NCBI GenBank assembly: GCA_001312405.1 | Contig: BBDR01000003.1 | Coordinates: 186,001 to 250,000, forward strand | Direction: 5' to 3' | Source of the DNA: Clostridium sp. NkU-1 | Lineage (GTDB): Bacteria; Bacillota_A; Clostridia; Lachnospirales; Lachnospiraceae | DNA: 64,000 nt | Shown: positions 1 to 9,822 of the stretch, piece by piece | Numbering within the stretch: position 1 is the stretch's first letter | Layout of the letters: the number at the start of each line of letters is the position of its first letter | The notes under the pieces: model-generated | Told to the model about the DNA's origin: nothing | Seen by the model: only the letters and a program-made list of their open reading frames with translations | Databases searched by the model: none | Position numbers and translations under genes: made by a program

Positions 1-1
1 C

Positions 2-1064
2 ACGTTGACAGGCTGTGGATCAAATGTAAAGAATGAAAATACTAGCAGAAAAGATGCAGAAAAAAATTATCGAAGAGAATATGGATACTACCGTACATAA
101 CCAAGAAGGTTCAAGCGGTGAAGAAAGTGCAGCAAAGGAAATAAGAACAGAGTATCCTGTGACTATAACTACATATGGAACCAATGGAAAAGAAATAATA
201 ACTACTTATGAGAAAGCACCTGAAAAAGTACTGGCCGTGTATCAAGGAAGCATTGAAACCCTATTAGCATTAGGTCTTGAAGAACACATAGTTGCAACGG
301 CTGGATTAGATAATAAAGTACCAGATTCCTTAAAAGCTGCATTTTCAAAAATAAACTATTTGGATGAATTTACTCCTTCATTAGAAACAGTAACGATGCT
401 GGAACCAGATATGATTTTATCATGGGGTTCTCTTTTCAAAGAAAAGACATTGGGAGATGCATCGGCTTGGATAGAAAAAGGCACCAATACTTATATTAAT
501 AGCAATACAAGACTGGCTACTGGAGAGGTTTCTTATGATAGAACACTAGAAAATGAGTACAAGGATATTTTAAATTTGGGTGTGATTTTTGATGTACAAG
601 ATAAAGCTGAGTCCATTGTAAAGGATATGAAGAATACAGTTGAAGCAGTAGCAGAAGTAGCATTAAAACAGGAGAAAAAACCTTCCGTGCTGATCTTAGA
701 GTCATATGATTCTACTTTTACAAATTATGGGGCAAGTAGTTTAGGTGGTGATATGGTTACTACATTAGGTGGTATATTAGCCAAAGAAGATGGCAGTGAT
801 TTAGGGAAAGAAGATATAATAGCTCTAAATCCAGATGTAATTTTTGTTGTATATATGCCTTATGAAGGAGACGATGCAGAAAAATTAAAACAGGAAAAAT
901 TAGATGTATTTCTTAAGGATGAGTCCTTGGCAAGTTTAAGTGCCGTGCAAAATAGTAGAGTGGTGCCAATTATGTTAAGTGAAATGTATGCAAGTACGAC
1001 TCGAACAAAAGATGGTATTGTGACTTTTGCTAAGGGATTATATCCAAATATTGAAATAGAATAG
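2..1064 (+). CDS. Siderophore-type ABC transporter substrate-binding lipoprotein (5' partial, frameshifted)
   Basis: This is the extracellular lipid-anchored receptor of an iron-chelate or cobalamin-type importer, TroA/FepB-like fold. The start lies left of the window: bases 2-18 read T-L-T-G-C-G, a lipobox with its lipidated cysteine, but in a different frame from the main body, which is open from 33. Shortening the A7 tract at 60-66 by one base joins lipobox, charged linker and mature domain. The mature part has the family's opening (YPVTITTYG, then a TYEKAPEKVLAV strand) and the mid-protein LEPDMILSWG and C-terminal LNPDVIFVVY segments. It is followed 2 bp later by the permease gene, so it heads or continues an operon. 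It is paralogous to the binding protein at 8729-9790. The substrate cannot be told from sequence. Confidence 0.85.
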
Positions 1065-1066
1065 GT

Positions 1067-2135
1067 ATGAAAATAGGAAAAAAGACAGGAAACTTATTTT
1101 GGGGCCTATGTTATCTGGGATTGCTTATTGTGCTCATACTTTCAGTGCTGACTGCAATTACCTTTGGGAATGCAGAAATTACAGTTAGTCAGGTCTACGG
1201 GGTTTTATTTTACAAATTATTTCATTTAAAGCAATATGAGGCATTCTCATCAGGTGCGATTCATGATGTTGTGTGGTTGATCCGTTTTCCTAGGGTACTA
1301 CTTGCAATCGCGATTGGAATTGGACTATCTGTCTGTGGAGACGTTATGCAGGCAGTTGTAAAAAAATCCTTTGGCTGATCCCTATGTATTAGGCATTTCC
1401 TCGGGAGCTTCTTTTGGGGCAACGCTGGCGATTATGTTGGGAATAGGAAGTCTATTTGGTAATAATTTTATCGGAGTTATGGCCTTTTTGGGTGCTCTTG
1501 GTTCTTCCTTCTTGGTAATTAGCTTATCTAACATCAGAGGAAAAGCAAAGACAGGAAAACTTATATTAGCAGGAATGGCAGTTAACTCCATTTGTTCTGC
1601 TTTTTCCAATTTTGTGCTATATATTGCAAATGATCGAAATGCTACTACAGAAGTTGCCTTCTGGACTATGGGTAGTTTAGCCGGAGCAAAATGGGACATT
1701 GTGAAGGTGGTATTACCAATTATGATTTTAGGAGCCTTGTTTTTCTGGACACAATCAAGGAACCTGAATCTAATGCTGTTAGGGGAAGATACGGCAATTA
1801 CTCTGGGAACAGACCTAAGAACTATAAGAATACTATACCTTATATTGGTATCTATTATGGTGGGGTTTGCCGTTTTTTCTTCTGGTATAATCGGATTTGT
1901 GGGATTAATTATCCCCCATGCAGTTCGTATGGTCACTGGAACTAATCATAAGAAATTAATACCAACCAGTGCGCTTGTAGGGAGTATATTCCTGGTATGG
2001 GCAGATGTAGTAAGCCGGGTCATACTAAAACATTCCGAGTTGCCAATCGGTATACTAATTTCTTTAATAGGTGCACCTTGTTTTGTAATTTTAATGTTAC
2101 GTAAGTCATATGGAATTGGAAGGAAGAAAACATGA
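1067..2135 (+). CDS. FecCD-family ABC transporter permease (frameshifted)
   Basis: Membrane permease of the iron-siderophore importer, about 355 residues once joined, the usual FecCD size. The N-terminal part carries the first membrane helix and the RFPRVLLAIAIG motif. After the A7 tract at 1360-1366 the frame is lost, and removing one A restores the hallmark NPLADPYVLGISSGAS segment. The rest has many hydrophobic helices and the GLIIPHAVRM cytoplasmic loop that contacts the ATPase. It starts 2 bp after the binding protein and its stop overlaps the ATPase start (ATGA at 2132), so the three are translationally coupled. The frameshift is most simply a sequence error. Confidence 0.9.
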
Positions 2136-2899
2136 GTATAAAGGTAGAAGACTTAACCTATTCCTATGGACATAAAGATGTATTAGATAGTGTGGAAATT
2201 CAGTTAAAAAGGAAAAGCTTTACCGGAATAATCGGTCCAAATGGATGTGGAAAATCAACTTTATTAAAATGCATTTACCGTGTACTTAAACCTCAAATAG
2301 GGACCATATGGCTAGAGGATAAACTTCTAAATAGTTATAGCATAAAAGAATCATCAAAGTATATATCAGTTATGGCTCAGCACAATTCATACCAGTTTGA
2401 TTTTAAAGTAAAAGATATTGTAATGATGGGAAGAGCCCCCCACAAAAGATTGCTGGAAAGAGATACTCTAAAAGATTATCAAATTGTTGAAGAAGTATTG
2501 GAGAGTGTGAATATGTTGGAATTTTCGGAAAGAGAATTTGCAACATTATCTGGCGGGGAACAACAAAGGGTACTCTTAGCAAGGGCATTAGCTCAAGACG
2601 CGAGGACACTCATACTTGATGAGCCAACCAATCATTTGGATATTACATATCAACTACAATTAATGAGAATCTTAAAAAAACAAGATATCACCATATTTGC
2701 AGCTATGCATGATTTAAATATCGCCGCCATGTACTGTGATTACCTATATATTATGAAAGCAGGAAAAGTAATCGCACAGGGTGAAACCAAAAAAATATTA
2801 ACCCCTGAGAAAATTTTTGAAGTCTATCAGGTTGAATCGCAAATAGTACAGGATAAGAATGGGAAACTTCATATATTATTTACAGGAGACCAGCCCTAA
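2132..2899 (+). CDS. Iron-siderophore ABC transporter ATP-binding protein
   Basis: Cytoplasmic ATPase of the FecCDE type, 255 residues, intact. Walker A is GPNGCGKST at residues 35-43, the signature is LSGGEQQRV, Walker B is LILDEPTNHLD and the H-loop is in AAMHDLNIA. The DEPTNHLDITYQLQL stretch is typical of siderophore and cobalamin importers. Two A7 tracts (2674-2680 and 2789-2795) lie in this gene in frame, so long A tracts are not always shifted here. It overlaps the permease by 4 bp and closes the three-gene transporter. Confidence 0.93.
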   Translation: MSIKVEDLTYSYGHKDVLDSVEIQLKRKSFTGIIGPNGCGKSTLLKCIYRVLKPQIGTIWLEDKLLNSYSIKESSKYISVMAQHNSYQFDFKVKDIVMMGRAPHKRLLERDTLKDYQIVEEVLESVNMLEFSEREFATLSGGEQQRVLLARALAQDARTLILDEPTNHLDITYQLQLMRILKKQDITIFAAMHDLNIAAMYCDYLYIMKAGKVIAQGETKKILTPEKIFEVYQVESQIVQDKNGKLHILFTGDQP

Positions 2900-2960
2900 T
2901 AAGTCAAGCTAAAAGGAGACGTATGATTAATAGCCCTAAATTAATCACACAAGAAAAAAA

Positions 2961-3314
2961 ATGGGAATAAAAATAGGTATACTACATTGCTTAGAGGCTA
3001 CTAAAGTATGTGCCGGATGTGGCTGTCTAAATGCTTTTAATCTAAAGAAAGGAAGTTTTACAGAATATGCGAAGGAAGATGCACTTGCAGCATATTTTAC
3101 CTGTAATGGATGTAAAAAACAAAATTGTGCTTCTCCAACAGAAGATATGGGCATGATAGAAAAAGTAGAAAGGTTACAATCAGAAGGAATAGATGTAGTG
3201 CATGTTGGAATCTGTTGTGAAAATGCAGATGGAAGTTTCTGTGAAAGAATAGTAGAAATTGTTGAAATGATAAAGCTCAAAGGGATTCAGATAAAAAACG
3301 GGACTCACATATAA
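2961..3314 (+). CDS. CGGC domain-containing protein
   Basis: Small cysteine-rich protein of about 117 residues matching the CGGC family, which is thought to bind metal. Visible motifs are KIGILHCLEATKVCAGCGC near the N-terminus, then TCNGCKKQNC and GICCENADG. The start is uncertain. A strong ribosome site (AAAGGAGA) precedes an ATG at 2923 whose frame runs into the A8 tract at 2954-2961 and stops, whereas 2961 has no ribosome site. A tract-length error there would make the protein start at 2923 with about 12 extra residues. It follows the importer by about 25-60 bp and probably shares its transcript, which suggests a metal-handling role, but its biochemical activity is not established. Confidence 0.75.
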   Translation: MGIKIGILHCLEATKVCAGCGCLNAFNLKKGSFTEYAKEDALAAYFTCNGCKKQNCASPTEDMGMIEKVERLQSEGIDVVHVGICCENADGSFCERIVEIVEMIKLKGIQIKNGTHI

Positions 3315-3351
3315 AACATAATTCTGGCATAATGCTTGTATAATTAACCTG

Positions 3352-3409
3352 AGATATCGGAAACGCTGTCAAGGCAAGTTTTTCAGCCTTACCTGTGTTT
3401 CCGATATCT
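3352..3409. terminator. Long hairpin between convergent genes
   Basis: A perfect 13-bp inverted repeat (AGATATCGGAAAC at 3352-3364, GTTTCCGATATCT at 3397-3409) encloses an inner AAGGC/GCCTT stem. It sits between two converging genes and is best read as a bidirectional terminator, although no long T run follows. Confidence 0.7.
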
Positions 3410-3539
3410 TATATTACAAAATAGGCATTATGTCAACCAGCATAAAGCTTGAAACAGTCTCTAATAGTAAACGGCTACAGTATTTAAAGGAATCCGGGCT
3501 GACATTATTCGCCGTTTTCCCGGACGCAGCCAAGAGGTT

Positions 3540-4864
3540 CTATGGCATATTCACAGGCAGCCAACAGCCCTGCATGGACATTTGAAGCTTCTGAATATAG
3601 TACTGAGTATTAGTAATAAACCACATTTGTGCATCGAATTTCATAACGGTCCAAAACGATAAGCCCTGGAGATCATATTCTTCTACCAGTCCGGCCCTTG
3701 CGTTAAAGCTTCTTGCATCTTTCGTCCATACTACATGAAGAATCCCATCACTATCCATATAGTAGAAGTAAGGTGCCTGTGCTGTTTCATTAAATTGTAT
3801 TGGTATACCATTATCCGATGCAATTTCTACTGCACTGTTATAAGATATTACTGTAGCATCTGTGGCACCGGGAATATAGGGAAGTGACCAATCATAACCT
3901 AGGGCTGTGATTCCCAGAAAAATTTTTTCAGGGGGAATAATACTAACCATGTAATTTAACAATTCTCTTAATATATTAATCGGAAAAATTGCGTTTGGAT
4001 AGCTGTAATACCTTGCCCAATCATAGGAAGAAAATATGATTCCATCTACAAAGTCAGATAATTTTGAATAGTCTATTTTTTCAAAACTGATGCTGGGTGT
4101 AGCAACACTTGCAGCAGGCGTAACGGTAATCATCACCCTGAAACCTTCTGAATGATATATGCCGGCGGCCCTTTTCAAAAATTCTGCAAGATAATTTATG
4201 TTATCAAAGGTTATAGTTTCAGCATATATGTTTATACCATAAAATCCTTTCGTTTTCAGTATTTGAAGAGTATTATCAATCAGGAGATCCTGCACAGAAG
4301 GATTATTTAAAATATCATAAGTCACTTCACGGCTAATGACTCCCTCTCCTGTCATAGTGGAAACAAACATCATGGGTGCGGTACCGTAAGACTTAGCCAG
4401 CTGGATAAGTTCAGTGTCGTCAGCACTGGAGATAATTTCTCCGTCACTTGTAGCCCTGTAATTAAATATGGTTAAATAAGATAAAAAAGGAAGTGTTTTT
4501 ATTAAAACAGATTTTTCTATATAGGGAAAGATATAACCATTAGTGGCAATCGTTCTTGTTCTATTTGTTTGATAGCTTATTACTATCGTTTCACCAGCGT
4601 ACAGATATTCTCTATCAGATAGATGGGGATTATTTCTTAATAATTCCATAGGAGTAGTACTGTGCTGCTCTGCAATGCTCTCCAAAGTGTCGCCAGGTTG
4701 GACAGTATAGAGTGTTTCCGGCTGTACAATCACGATGGTTTGGCCAATTGCTAAATTATCGGGGTTTGTAATTCCATTTTCCAATATCAATCGGCTAACG
4801 GGGATTTCATAATATTCTGATATAGATAGATGGTTTCATTGGGTTGGACAACGTGTATGATCAT
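3540..4864 (-). CDS. LysM-repeat glycoside hydrolase family 18 protein, spore-germination type (frameshifted near the N-terminus)
   Basis: Predicted peptidoglycan-binding GH18 protein of the YaaH class, about 440 residues. ATG at 4864 follows a GAGGGA ribosome site and begins the first LysM motif (HVVQPNETIY). One missing base near 4825 separates it from the remaining frame, which carries a second LysM (YTVQPGDTLESIAEQHSTTP) and then the GH18 barrel. The usual catalytic DGxDxDxE strand reads YGINIYAE here: the glutamate is kept but all three aspartates are replaced. This raises doubt that it is an active glucosaminidase; it may have become a binding protein. Related proteins sit in the spore cortex or coat. 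It is monocistronic. Confidence 0.8.
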
Positions 4865-5086
4865 GGATTCCCTCAAATGATCTTATTAATACTATTATAT
4901 GTTAATCTTACATGTTCATAACATCATAGTTTAATTATAAAATGTATCTCAATAATTTTACGCTGTATCTGGTTTAGGCAGTTGGGATAGACCGCTATGA
5001 TATAGGCGGGGATCCGGTATTCCGGGCCAGCTTCATGTTATTACTACCTGAAAACCTCCAGTTTTGCCGTAAGGTATGAGTTGCAT

Positions 5087-5805
5087 TTAGAGATTTTCTT
5101 TATAGAATGCAACTAATTTTTCAACAGCTTGTCTAACTGGTTCTGGCTGGTCGTATAAATCATAGTGACTTACACCTTCAAGAATAAATAAATCCTTTTT
5201 AGTTGATGCTGCTCTATTATAAAGCTCATGACCATCTCTGAAGGAACCGAATGCACCTTGCTTATTACCGATTATGATTTGTAATGGCTGAATTAGCAGC
5301 GTTTCAGCTAGATTGAAAGCGTCAAAACCTAATACAGAAGCTAAGCTCGTAAATTTCAACATGTTTGGAGCGTTAGGGCATTGTCCCCTCGGTGTTGTAT
5401 AATAATCTACAGCCTCCACAATGTCGATGTCGGTAATGCCTGCCTGTACTCTCTCTTCTTGATTCCTTGGAATCCGATTTGTAATCATTGGTTCTGCTCC
5501 GCGGGCTTCAGCAGTACGCTGCTGACCAATTGACTCTAATGTTGGGACAGGATTGAGGGTTTCACGGTATACATGGCCGATATTAGCACCAACTACTGTA
5601 CCGACCGCCTTGATCCGATGCTCTGTCATGGCAGCATTTACTGCATAGCCGCCTCCTGCACAAACACCTAAAACGCCAATACGTTTTCGTCGACAAAATC
5701 AAGTGTAGTCAGATAATCTACTGTACAGCGGATATCTTCAACGCGTGCAGCCGGTTCTTCAATATAACGGGGTTCCCCTTCACTTCTAAAATCACGGAAT
5801 GTGAT
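5087..5805 (-). pseudogene. Alpha/beta hydrolase, N-terminus deleted and frameshifted
   Basis: C-terminal two thirds of a dienelactone-hydrolase-like alpha/beta hydrolase. Reading from 5805 leftward it shows SEGEPRYIEEPAARVEDIR, then, after one missing base near 5684-5687, the nucleophile elbow GVCAGGGYA (GxCxGG), and finally a conserved EGVSHYDLYD segment carrying the catalytic histidine. The first 60-70 residues that the family has are absent: the frame ends in a stop at 5806 inside the divergent TetR gene. This looks like a deletion that fused the two divergent genes head to head. It is unlikely to be functional. Confidence 0.75.
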
Positions 5806-6372
5806 TCAGTCGGCCTTTCTTACAATGCTGATTACGGATGGATTTGATAAAATTACGGTTAAAGGGATTACTGAAAAAGCCTATATCAGCAGAAAGACAT
5901 TTTATTTGCATTATGTAGATAAATACGACTTGCTAGATACAATCGTCAATATGAAATTAAAAGAGTTGGAAAAAAATTTGTGAGCAGAAAACGGATAAGG
6001 GCTTTATCGAAGGCATAGTAATTTGGTTCAATTATTTTGAGCAGCATAAAGCCTTTTTTTTCTGCGTTGTTTAAAACCGAAAGTACGGTTTCTTTCAGGA
6101 AACAACTTCTGGATTTCATAGCAAATCAGCTTAATAAAAAAATAAATAAGATAAACTCTGAAAAGGATGCTGAAATACTTCTGCGATTTTTAAGTATGGC
6201 TGTCTTAGGCATTGTAGAAGCCTTTGTATTGAACGAATTTAATATTGGTACGGAGCAGCTGGCAAAACAAGTCGGGGAATTATTGGCACAAAATATTTCG
6301 CTGGCTCGATCTGCTATTTCATCAGAATCACAAGGATATACGAGTGAAAATCGGCAAGCCTATCAATTATAA
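5801..6372 (+). pseudogene. TetR-family regulator, 5' end deleted and frameshifted
   Basis: The helix-turn-helix is recognisable (FDKITVKGITEKAYISRKTFYLHY) but no proper start or ribosome site precedes it. The open frame runs back to the junction with the divergent hydrolase at about 5790. Two homopolymer shifts follow: A7 at 5970-5976 and T8 at 6054-6061. Shortening each by one base joins the DNA-binding part to a C-terminal domain ending at 6372 that resembles other short TetR proteins. In the intact ancestor it probably controlled the neighbouring hydrolase; here both genes have lost their 5' ends. Confidence 0.7.
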
Positions 6373-6432
6373 ACTCATCACCGACATCGTGCGGTGGAGA
6401 ATAAAGCGGAAAGAGAAAGGGAGTGACACTTT

Positions 6433-6783
6433 ATGACAAACGAGCGCGTATACAAGATGGCATTTTCGACCGTCTACCCGCTGCTTGTTCAAAAGGCGGA
6501 GCGCAAAGGGCGCACAAAATCCGAGGTTGATGCTGTGATTTGCTGGCTGACAGGGTATGACGATTCTGGCTTGCAAGCGCAGATTATGAAGAATATTGAT
6601 TACGAAACCTTCTTTAACGAAGCCCCGCAGATAAACCCCAACGCCACCAAAATTTCAGGAGTGATTTGTGGGCACCGGGTTGAGGAAATCAAAGAACCTC
6701 TCATGCAGAAAATCAGGTGGCTTGACAAACTGGTGGACGAATTGGCAAAAGGCAAGCCAATGGAGAAGATTTTAAGAAGCTGA
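6433..6783 (+). CDS. DUF2200 family protein
   Basis: Intact 116-residue protein matching the DUF2200 family over its whole length: [20 protein letters not shown] at the start, then a [14 protein letters not shown] helix and a C-terminal [20 protein letters not shown] helix. A ribosome site (AAAGGGAG) precedes the ATG. The function of the family is unknown. It stands alone between the broken TetR gene and the minus-strand importer operon, and its GC content is higher than that of the broken genes to its left. Confidence 0.85.
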   Translation: MTNERVYKMAFSTVYPLLVQKAERKGRTKSEVDAVICWLTGYDDSGLQAQIMKNIDYETFFNEAPQINPNATKISGVICGHRVEEIKEPLMQKIRWLDKLVDELAKGKPMEKILRS

Positions 6784-6825
6784 AAGTGACTAGCTAATAA
6801 ACTCCGCAAGATGCTTGGCTACAAG

Positions 6826-6846
6826 AACCCGCTGAGGTGCGGTTTT
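6826..6846 (+). terminator. Probable terminator after the DUF2200 gene
   Basis: AACCCGC and GCGGTTTT form a short stem with one bulged C and a 6-base loop, ending in a T4 run 43 bp after the stop codon. The hairpin is weak. Confidence 0.4.
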
Positions 6847-7003
6847 ATTACTATGGTAAATCCAAGCAAGAGTTAAAACTTGCATCTAAAATCAGTAATA
6901 TAATAATTGTAGCTGCAGCAAAGTGTGAGGATAATCCACCATCTTTATAAACAGTAATATGAAATAAAATAGACTTCAGAGGCAATGCCGCTTCATTATA
7001 TGG

Positions 7004-7047
7004 AAAAATCTCCATTTCTTTGATTCATGAAGAAATTAGAGATTTTT
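7004..7047. terminator. Bidirectional terminator hairpin
   Basis: AAAAATCTC plus ATTTCTT (7004-7020) pairs with AAGAAAT plus GAGATTTTT (7030-7047) around a 9-base loop, with a small internal mismatch. It lies about 60 bp beyond the 3' end of the minus-strand AraC gene and ends in T5 on either strand. The rest of 6850-7100 shows no supportable gene. Confidence 0.65.
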
Positions 7048-7103
7048 ACACAAAAGCCTTTGGCATGACCTTGAGTTCTCTTCCATGGAGCTCATGTTAT
7101 TTA

Positions 7104-7895
7104 TTATCCATTTTTTCTTTGTATCTGGCTTGGCGCATAGCCGGTACGTTTTTTGAATAAACGGCTGAAATGGAGCGGATCAGTATATCCCACAGCATCC
7201 GCTGCCTCAGTCACGGTACAACCCTGCTCACGCAAAAGCTTAGCGGCTATATTGATCCTGTAATCTATGAGAAAATCAATGGGCCGGCACTGCGTATATT
7301 TATAAAAAAGATAGGAAAGCTGTGACTTGCTTTTTCCGATATAATTTGCCAAATCCTCCATTGTCAATGCACTTCTGCAGTTATCTTCTATATAGTCCGC
7401 AAGCTTTTTCACGATGCGGTAATCTTCAGCAGAATTATCTTTTTCACCGTTGAAAAAAATGTTCTGAAAAATTTGCCGGGACAGTAACTGCTTTTGGAGG
7501 ATGAAATGAATGTCCATCTCTTCATTGGCATCAGCCAGCTCCTGCAAAGCCGGAGAAATAGCAGGCAGATCAATGGGTATGGAAAACAATAAATTACTGC
7601 TTATTTGATGATAATAAATATTGATATGGGTAAACGGATTCTCCCCTAATACATGAAAGTCAAGCTGGCACCCCGGGCAGCCATGCACCATTGTTCCCGG
7701 TCTTGCTAGAAAGCATTTATCATCAAACCTTATTTCTGCTTCTCCCTCAAGGGGAAAGATAAATGCTCCGTGTATGGTTTGGTAAGAGGTAGGCTTGTCC
7801 GATGGATACTTTACAAACTGTATTACATTATTTACGCGGAACGGAGAAAGCCGATAAGCCTGTTTCAGTATATTCAGAGCGGTTTGAGCCTCCAT
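7104..7895 (-). CDS. AraC-family regulator at the end of a siderophore importer operon
   Basis: About 263 residues. ATG at 7895 is chosen because a CCCTCC (GGAGGG on the coding strand) lies 5 bases upstream; the frame stays open to 8000. The N-terminal half looks like a cupin-type sensing domain (FDDKCFLARPGTMVHG). The C-terminal 100 residues are the two-helix-turn-helix AraC domain, with LTMEDLANYIGKSKSQLSYLF and the conserved VTEAADAVGYTDPLHFSRLFKKRTGYAPSQ core broken over positions 7110-7260. It is the last gene of the permease-ATPase-binding protein-esterase operon, so it probably senses the imported chelate and activates that operon. Confidence 0.88.
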   Translation of the reverse strand: MEAQTALNILKQAYRLSPFRVNNVIQFVKYPSDKPTSYQTIHGAFIFPLEGEAEIRFDDKCFLARPGTMVHGCPGCQLDFHVLGENPFTHINIYYHQISSNLLFSIPIDLPAISPALQELADANEEMDIHFILQKQLLSRQIFQNIFFNGEKDNSAEDYRIVKKLADYIEDNCRSALTMEDLANYIGKSKSQLSYLFYKYTQCRPIDFLIDYRINIAAKLLREQGCTVTEAADAVGYTDPLHFSRLFKKRTGYAPSQIQRKNG

Positions 7896-8006
7896 TTTAT
7901 CCCTCCTTTCTTTCAATAGGGTAATAGGAAAACCACCACATAAGGACAGACTGCTCCTTCGCGGTGTTTTCCCAAATAGATTTAATTCGTATGGGTTCAT
8001 GCTTGT

Positions 8007-8723
8007 TTATGGGAACTGCTTATCTAAGTAAGCCAATGCCCCGGATAACTTCAGAGGAATATTATCATGATGACCGTAAGGATTCCACTGCATTTCTATA
8101 TTGCCCTGGGGCAAATGATTTATGAGCGCTTCATAAGTGTCTTTTGTTGCCTGTGCAGCATTTTTTTTAATATCATGGGAACCTTTTCCTTCATCTTCTC
8201 CTGAAGAAAGAAATACGGACGCCTTTTTGTTAACCAGAGGATTCTTTTTCACAAATCCGGTCCAGTCCGGATACCAGAAGGAACCCGAAATTGAAACAAT
8301 ATCATCGAAGATATCTGTCTTATACAAAGAATATATCCCAAGCAGTCCGCTAAGCGAGAGCCCCAATAATGCCGTTTTGGAGGGAAGAGCATTGCCAAAC
8401 AGCTCCTTATTAACGCCTGGAATCAGAACCTTCTCCAAATAATCCAGAAACTCCCCGCCCTTGCCCCCGAAATCGGCAAAACGTTCATGAAGGGCTTTGG
8501 CTGGCCAGGGTGTATACTCGGACAGCCGGTCCAAAGGCGGTATACCGACTAAAAGAAAGCGGTATGATTTTTTTTCTTCCGGGATTTTTTCCAGCGCCTT
8601 GAAAATGATGTCTGCATCCAGCGCATATACAACCGGACAACTGCTTGTTCCGGGAGAAAAGCCGGATGGCACCAACAGCTCCAAGTCTCTCCCTGCTATA
8701 GGAATTGTTTGCATTTGTTTCAC
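8007..8723 (-). CDS. Siderophore esterase-like alpha/beta hydrolase
   Basis: Intact, 238 residues, of the Fes/BesA/IroE-like esterase group. The nucleophile elbow is GLSLSGL (GxSxxG, serine nucleophile), the acid is probably in SSGEDEGKG, and the C-terminal PYGHHDNIP holds the catalytic histidine. Such enzymes hydrolyse tri-ester siderophores after import to release iron. It begins 5 bp after the binding-protein gene and ends 112 bp before the AraC start, inside one operon. There is no signal peptide, so it should act in the cytoplasm. The siderophore-esterase role rests on family resemblance plus context. Confidence 0.8.
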   Translation of the reverse strand: MKQMQTIPIAGRDLELLVPSGFSPGTSSCPVVYALDADIIFKALEKIPEEKKSYRFLLVGIPPLDRLSEYTPWPAKALHERFADFGGKGGEFLDYLEKVLIPGVNKELFGNALPSKTALLGLSLSGLLGIYSLYKTDIFDDIVSISGSFWYPDWTGFVKKNPLVNKKASVFLSSGEDEGKGSHDIKKNAAQATKDTYEALINHLPQGNIEMQWNPYGHHDNIPLKLSGALAYLDKQFP

Positions 8724-8728
8724 CTTAA

Positions 8729-9790
8729 TCAGTTATAAAGGAAGTCTGAAAGTTCTTCCAACGTATCGAAGTTGCGCACACCGTAGTCCATAAAAGCGTC
8801 ATAGGGTATTTCTATGATCCGGTTGTTTACGATAGCTGGTATTGAGGCCAGTATTTCTTCATTTTTTATACTTTCTACGGCCTTTGCATCACTTTCCGCA
8901 TTACGGTCTGCAGTAATATAAATAATAACATCAGGATTTGCTTCTACAAGGTTTTCCAACGTAAGATTGGAGCCGCCCTTATCCATGACATTGGCACAAT
9001 TTAATGCGGAAAGCATTCCGTTTTGCAGCTTTGCATTTGCACCGAAAACCACAAAGGTTCCTTCTTTATAGGTTGCCATAACCAGCACTTGAAGAGTTTT
9101 GTCTCCAGCAGAGGCTGCCACCTTTTCTGAGACTGTGTTTAAACGCTGTGTCAGGTTTTCTGCATATGCGTTTGCTTTATCCTGAACATCAAAAATTTCA
9201 CCCAGGGCAATTACGTCATCGATAATATTCTTCATGGAAACATCTGTGCTCATATCACTTGCTTTTTGTGCATAAACATTGATTCCCAGCTCATTCAGTT
9301 CCGGAATGGAACCAAAGGTCCCCTCTGCAAACGTGGCGCTGCGTCCGATAATAACATCCGGTTCCGCCGCCGCAATCACTTCTTTACTGATGGTCATTTT
9401 ATCGCCCAGAATGTCCAGAGAATCATACAGTTCTTTCCAGTCATCTCCCGGTGCATTATCAATCGCAATGGTACCGGCAATCTTATCTGAAAGACCTAAG
9501 TTGTAAAGCAGTTCTATGGCTGAGGCATTTGCTGTAACCACTCTGTCCGGCGTTTTACTATATGTCTGTCCGACAGGTACATAGTCGCTGCCTTTGGTTT
9601 GTACCGTAATCGGATACACTGTATTTACGGCGCCGCTTTGTGAAGCCTCTGATGAAGGGGCAGGCGTACTTTGTGAGGCAGGCGTATCCTGAGGGGCCTC
9701 CTTTGAGCTGCATCCGCTTAAAATTGCTCCTAATATCATAGTGCCTGCTGTAAAGGCCGCCATTTTCTTTCTCATTTTATTGGTTTTCAT
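8729..9790 (-). CDS. Iron-siderophore ABC transporter substrate-binding lipoprotein
   Basis: Intact, 353 residues. The N-terminus has lysines, a hydrophobic stretch and the lipobox LSGC, giving a lipid-anchored cysteine near residue 27. A Ser/Thr/Pro/Ala-rich linker follows to about residue 55, then the TroA/FepB fold with YPITVQTKGSDY, AAEPDVIIGRS and NPDVIIYITADRN. It delivers ferric chelate to the FecCD permease encoded two genes upstream. It resembles the binding protein at the window's left edge, so the two importers are paralogous. Confidence 0.92.
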   Translation of the reverse strand: MKTNKMRKKMAAFTAGTMILGAILSGCSSKEAPQDTPASQSTPAPSSEASQSGAVNTVYPITVQTKGSDYVPVGQTYSKTPDRVVTANASAIELLYNLGLSDKIAGTIAIDNAPGDDWKELYDSLDILGDKMTISKEVIAAAEPDVIIGRSATFAEGTFGSIPELNELGINVYAQKASDMSTDVSMKNIIDDVIALGEIFDVQDKANAYAENLTQRLNTVSEKVAASAGDKTLQVLVMATYKEGTFVVFGANAKLQNGMLSALNCANVMDKGGSNLTLENLVEANPDVIIYITADRNAESDAKAVESIKNEEILASIPAIVNNRIIEIPYDAFMDYGVRNFDTLEELSDFLYN

Positions 9791-9822
9791 TTCTTACTCC
9801 TTTATTTAGAATAGTTGTCATG

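Noticed and set aside
1382..1936. Long open frame on the opposite strand of the permease gene
   Set aside because: It is the antisense shadow of the FecCD coding sequence, with no ribosome site or family resemblance.
6900..7100. Fragment reading FYTKAFGM, possibly a VOC gene remnant
   Set aside because: Too short, and largely inside the terminator hairpin region.
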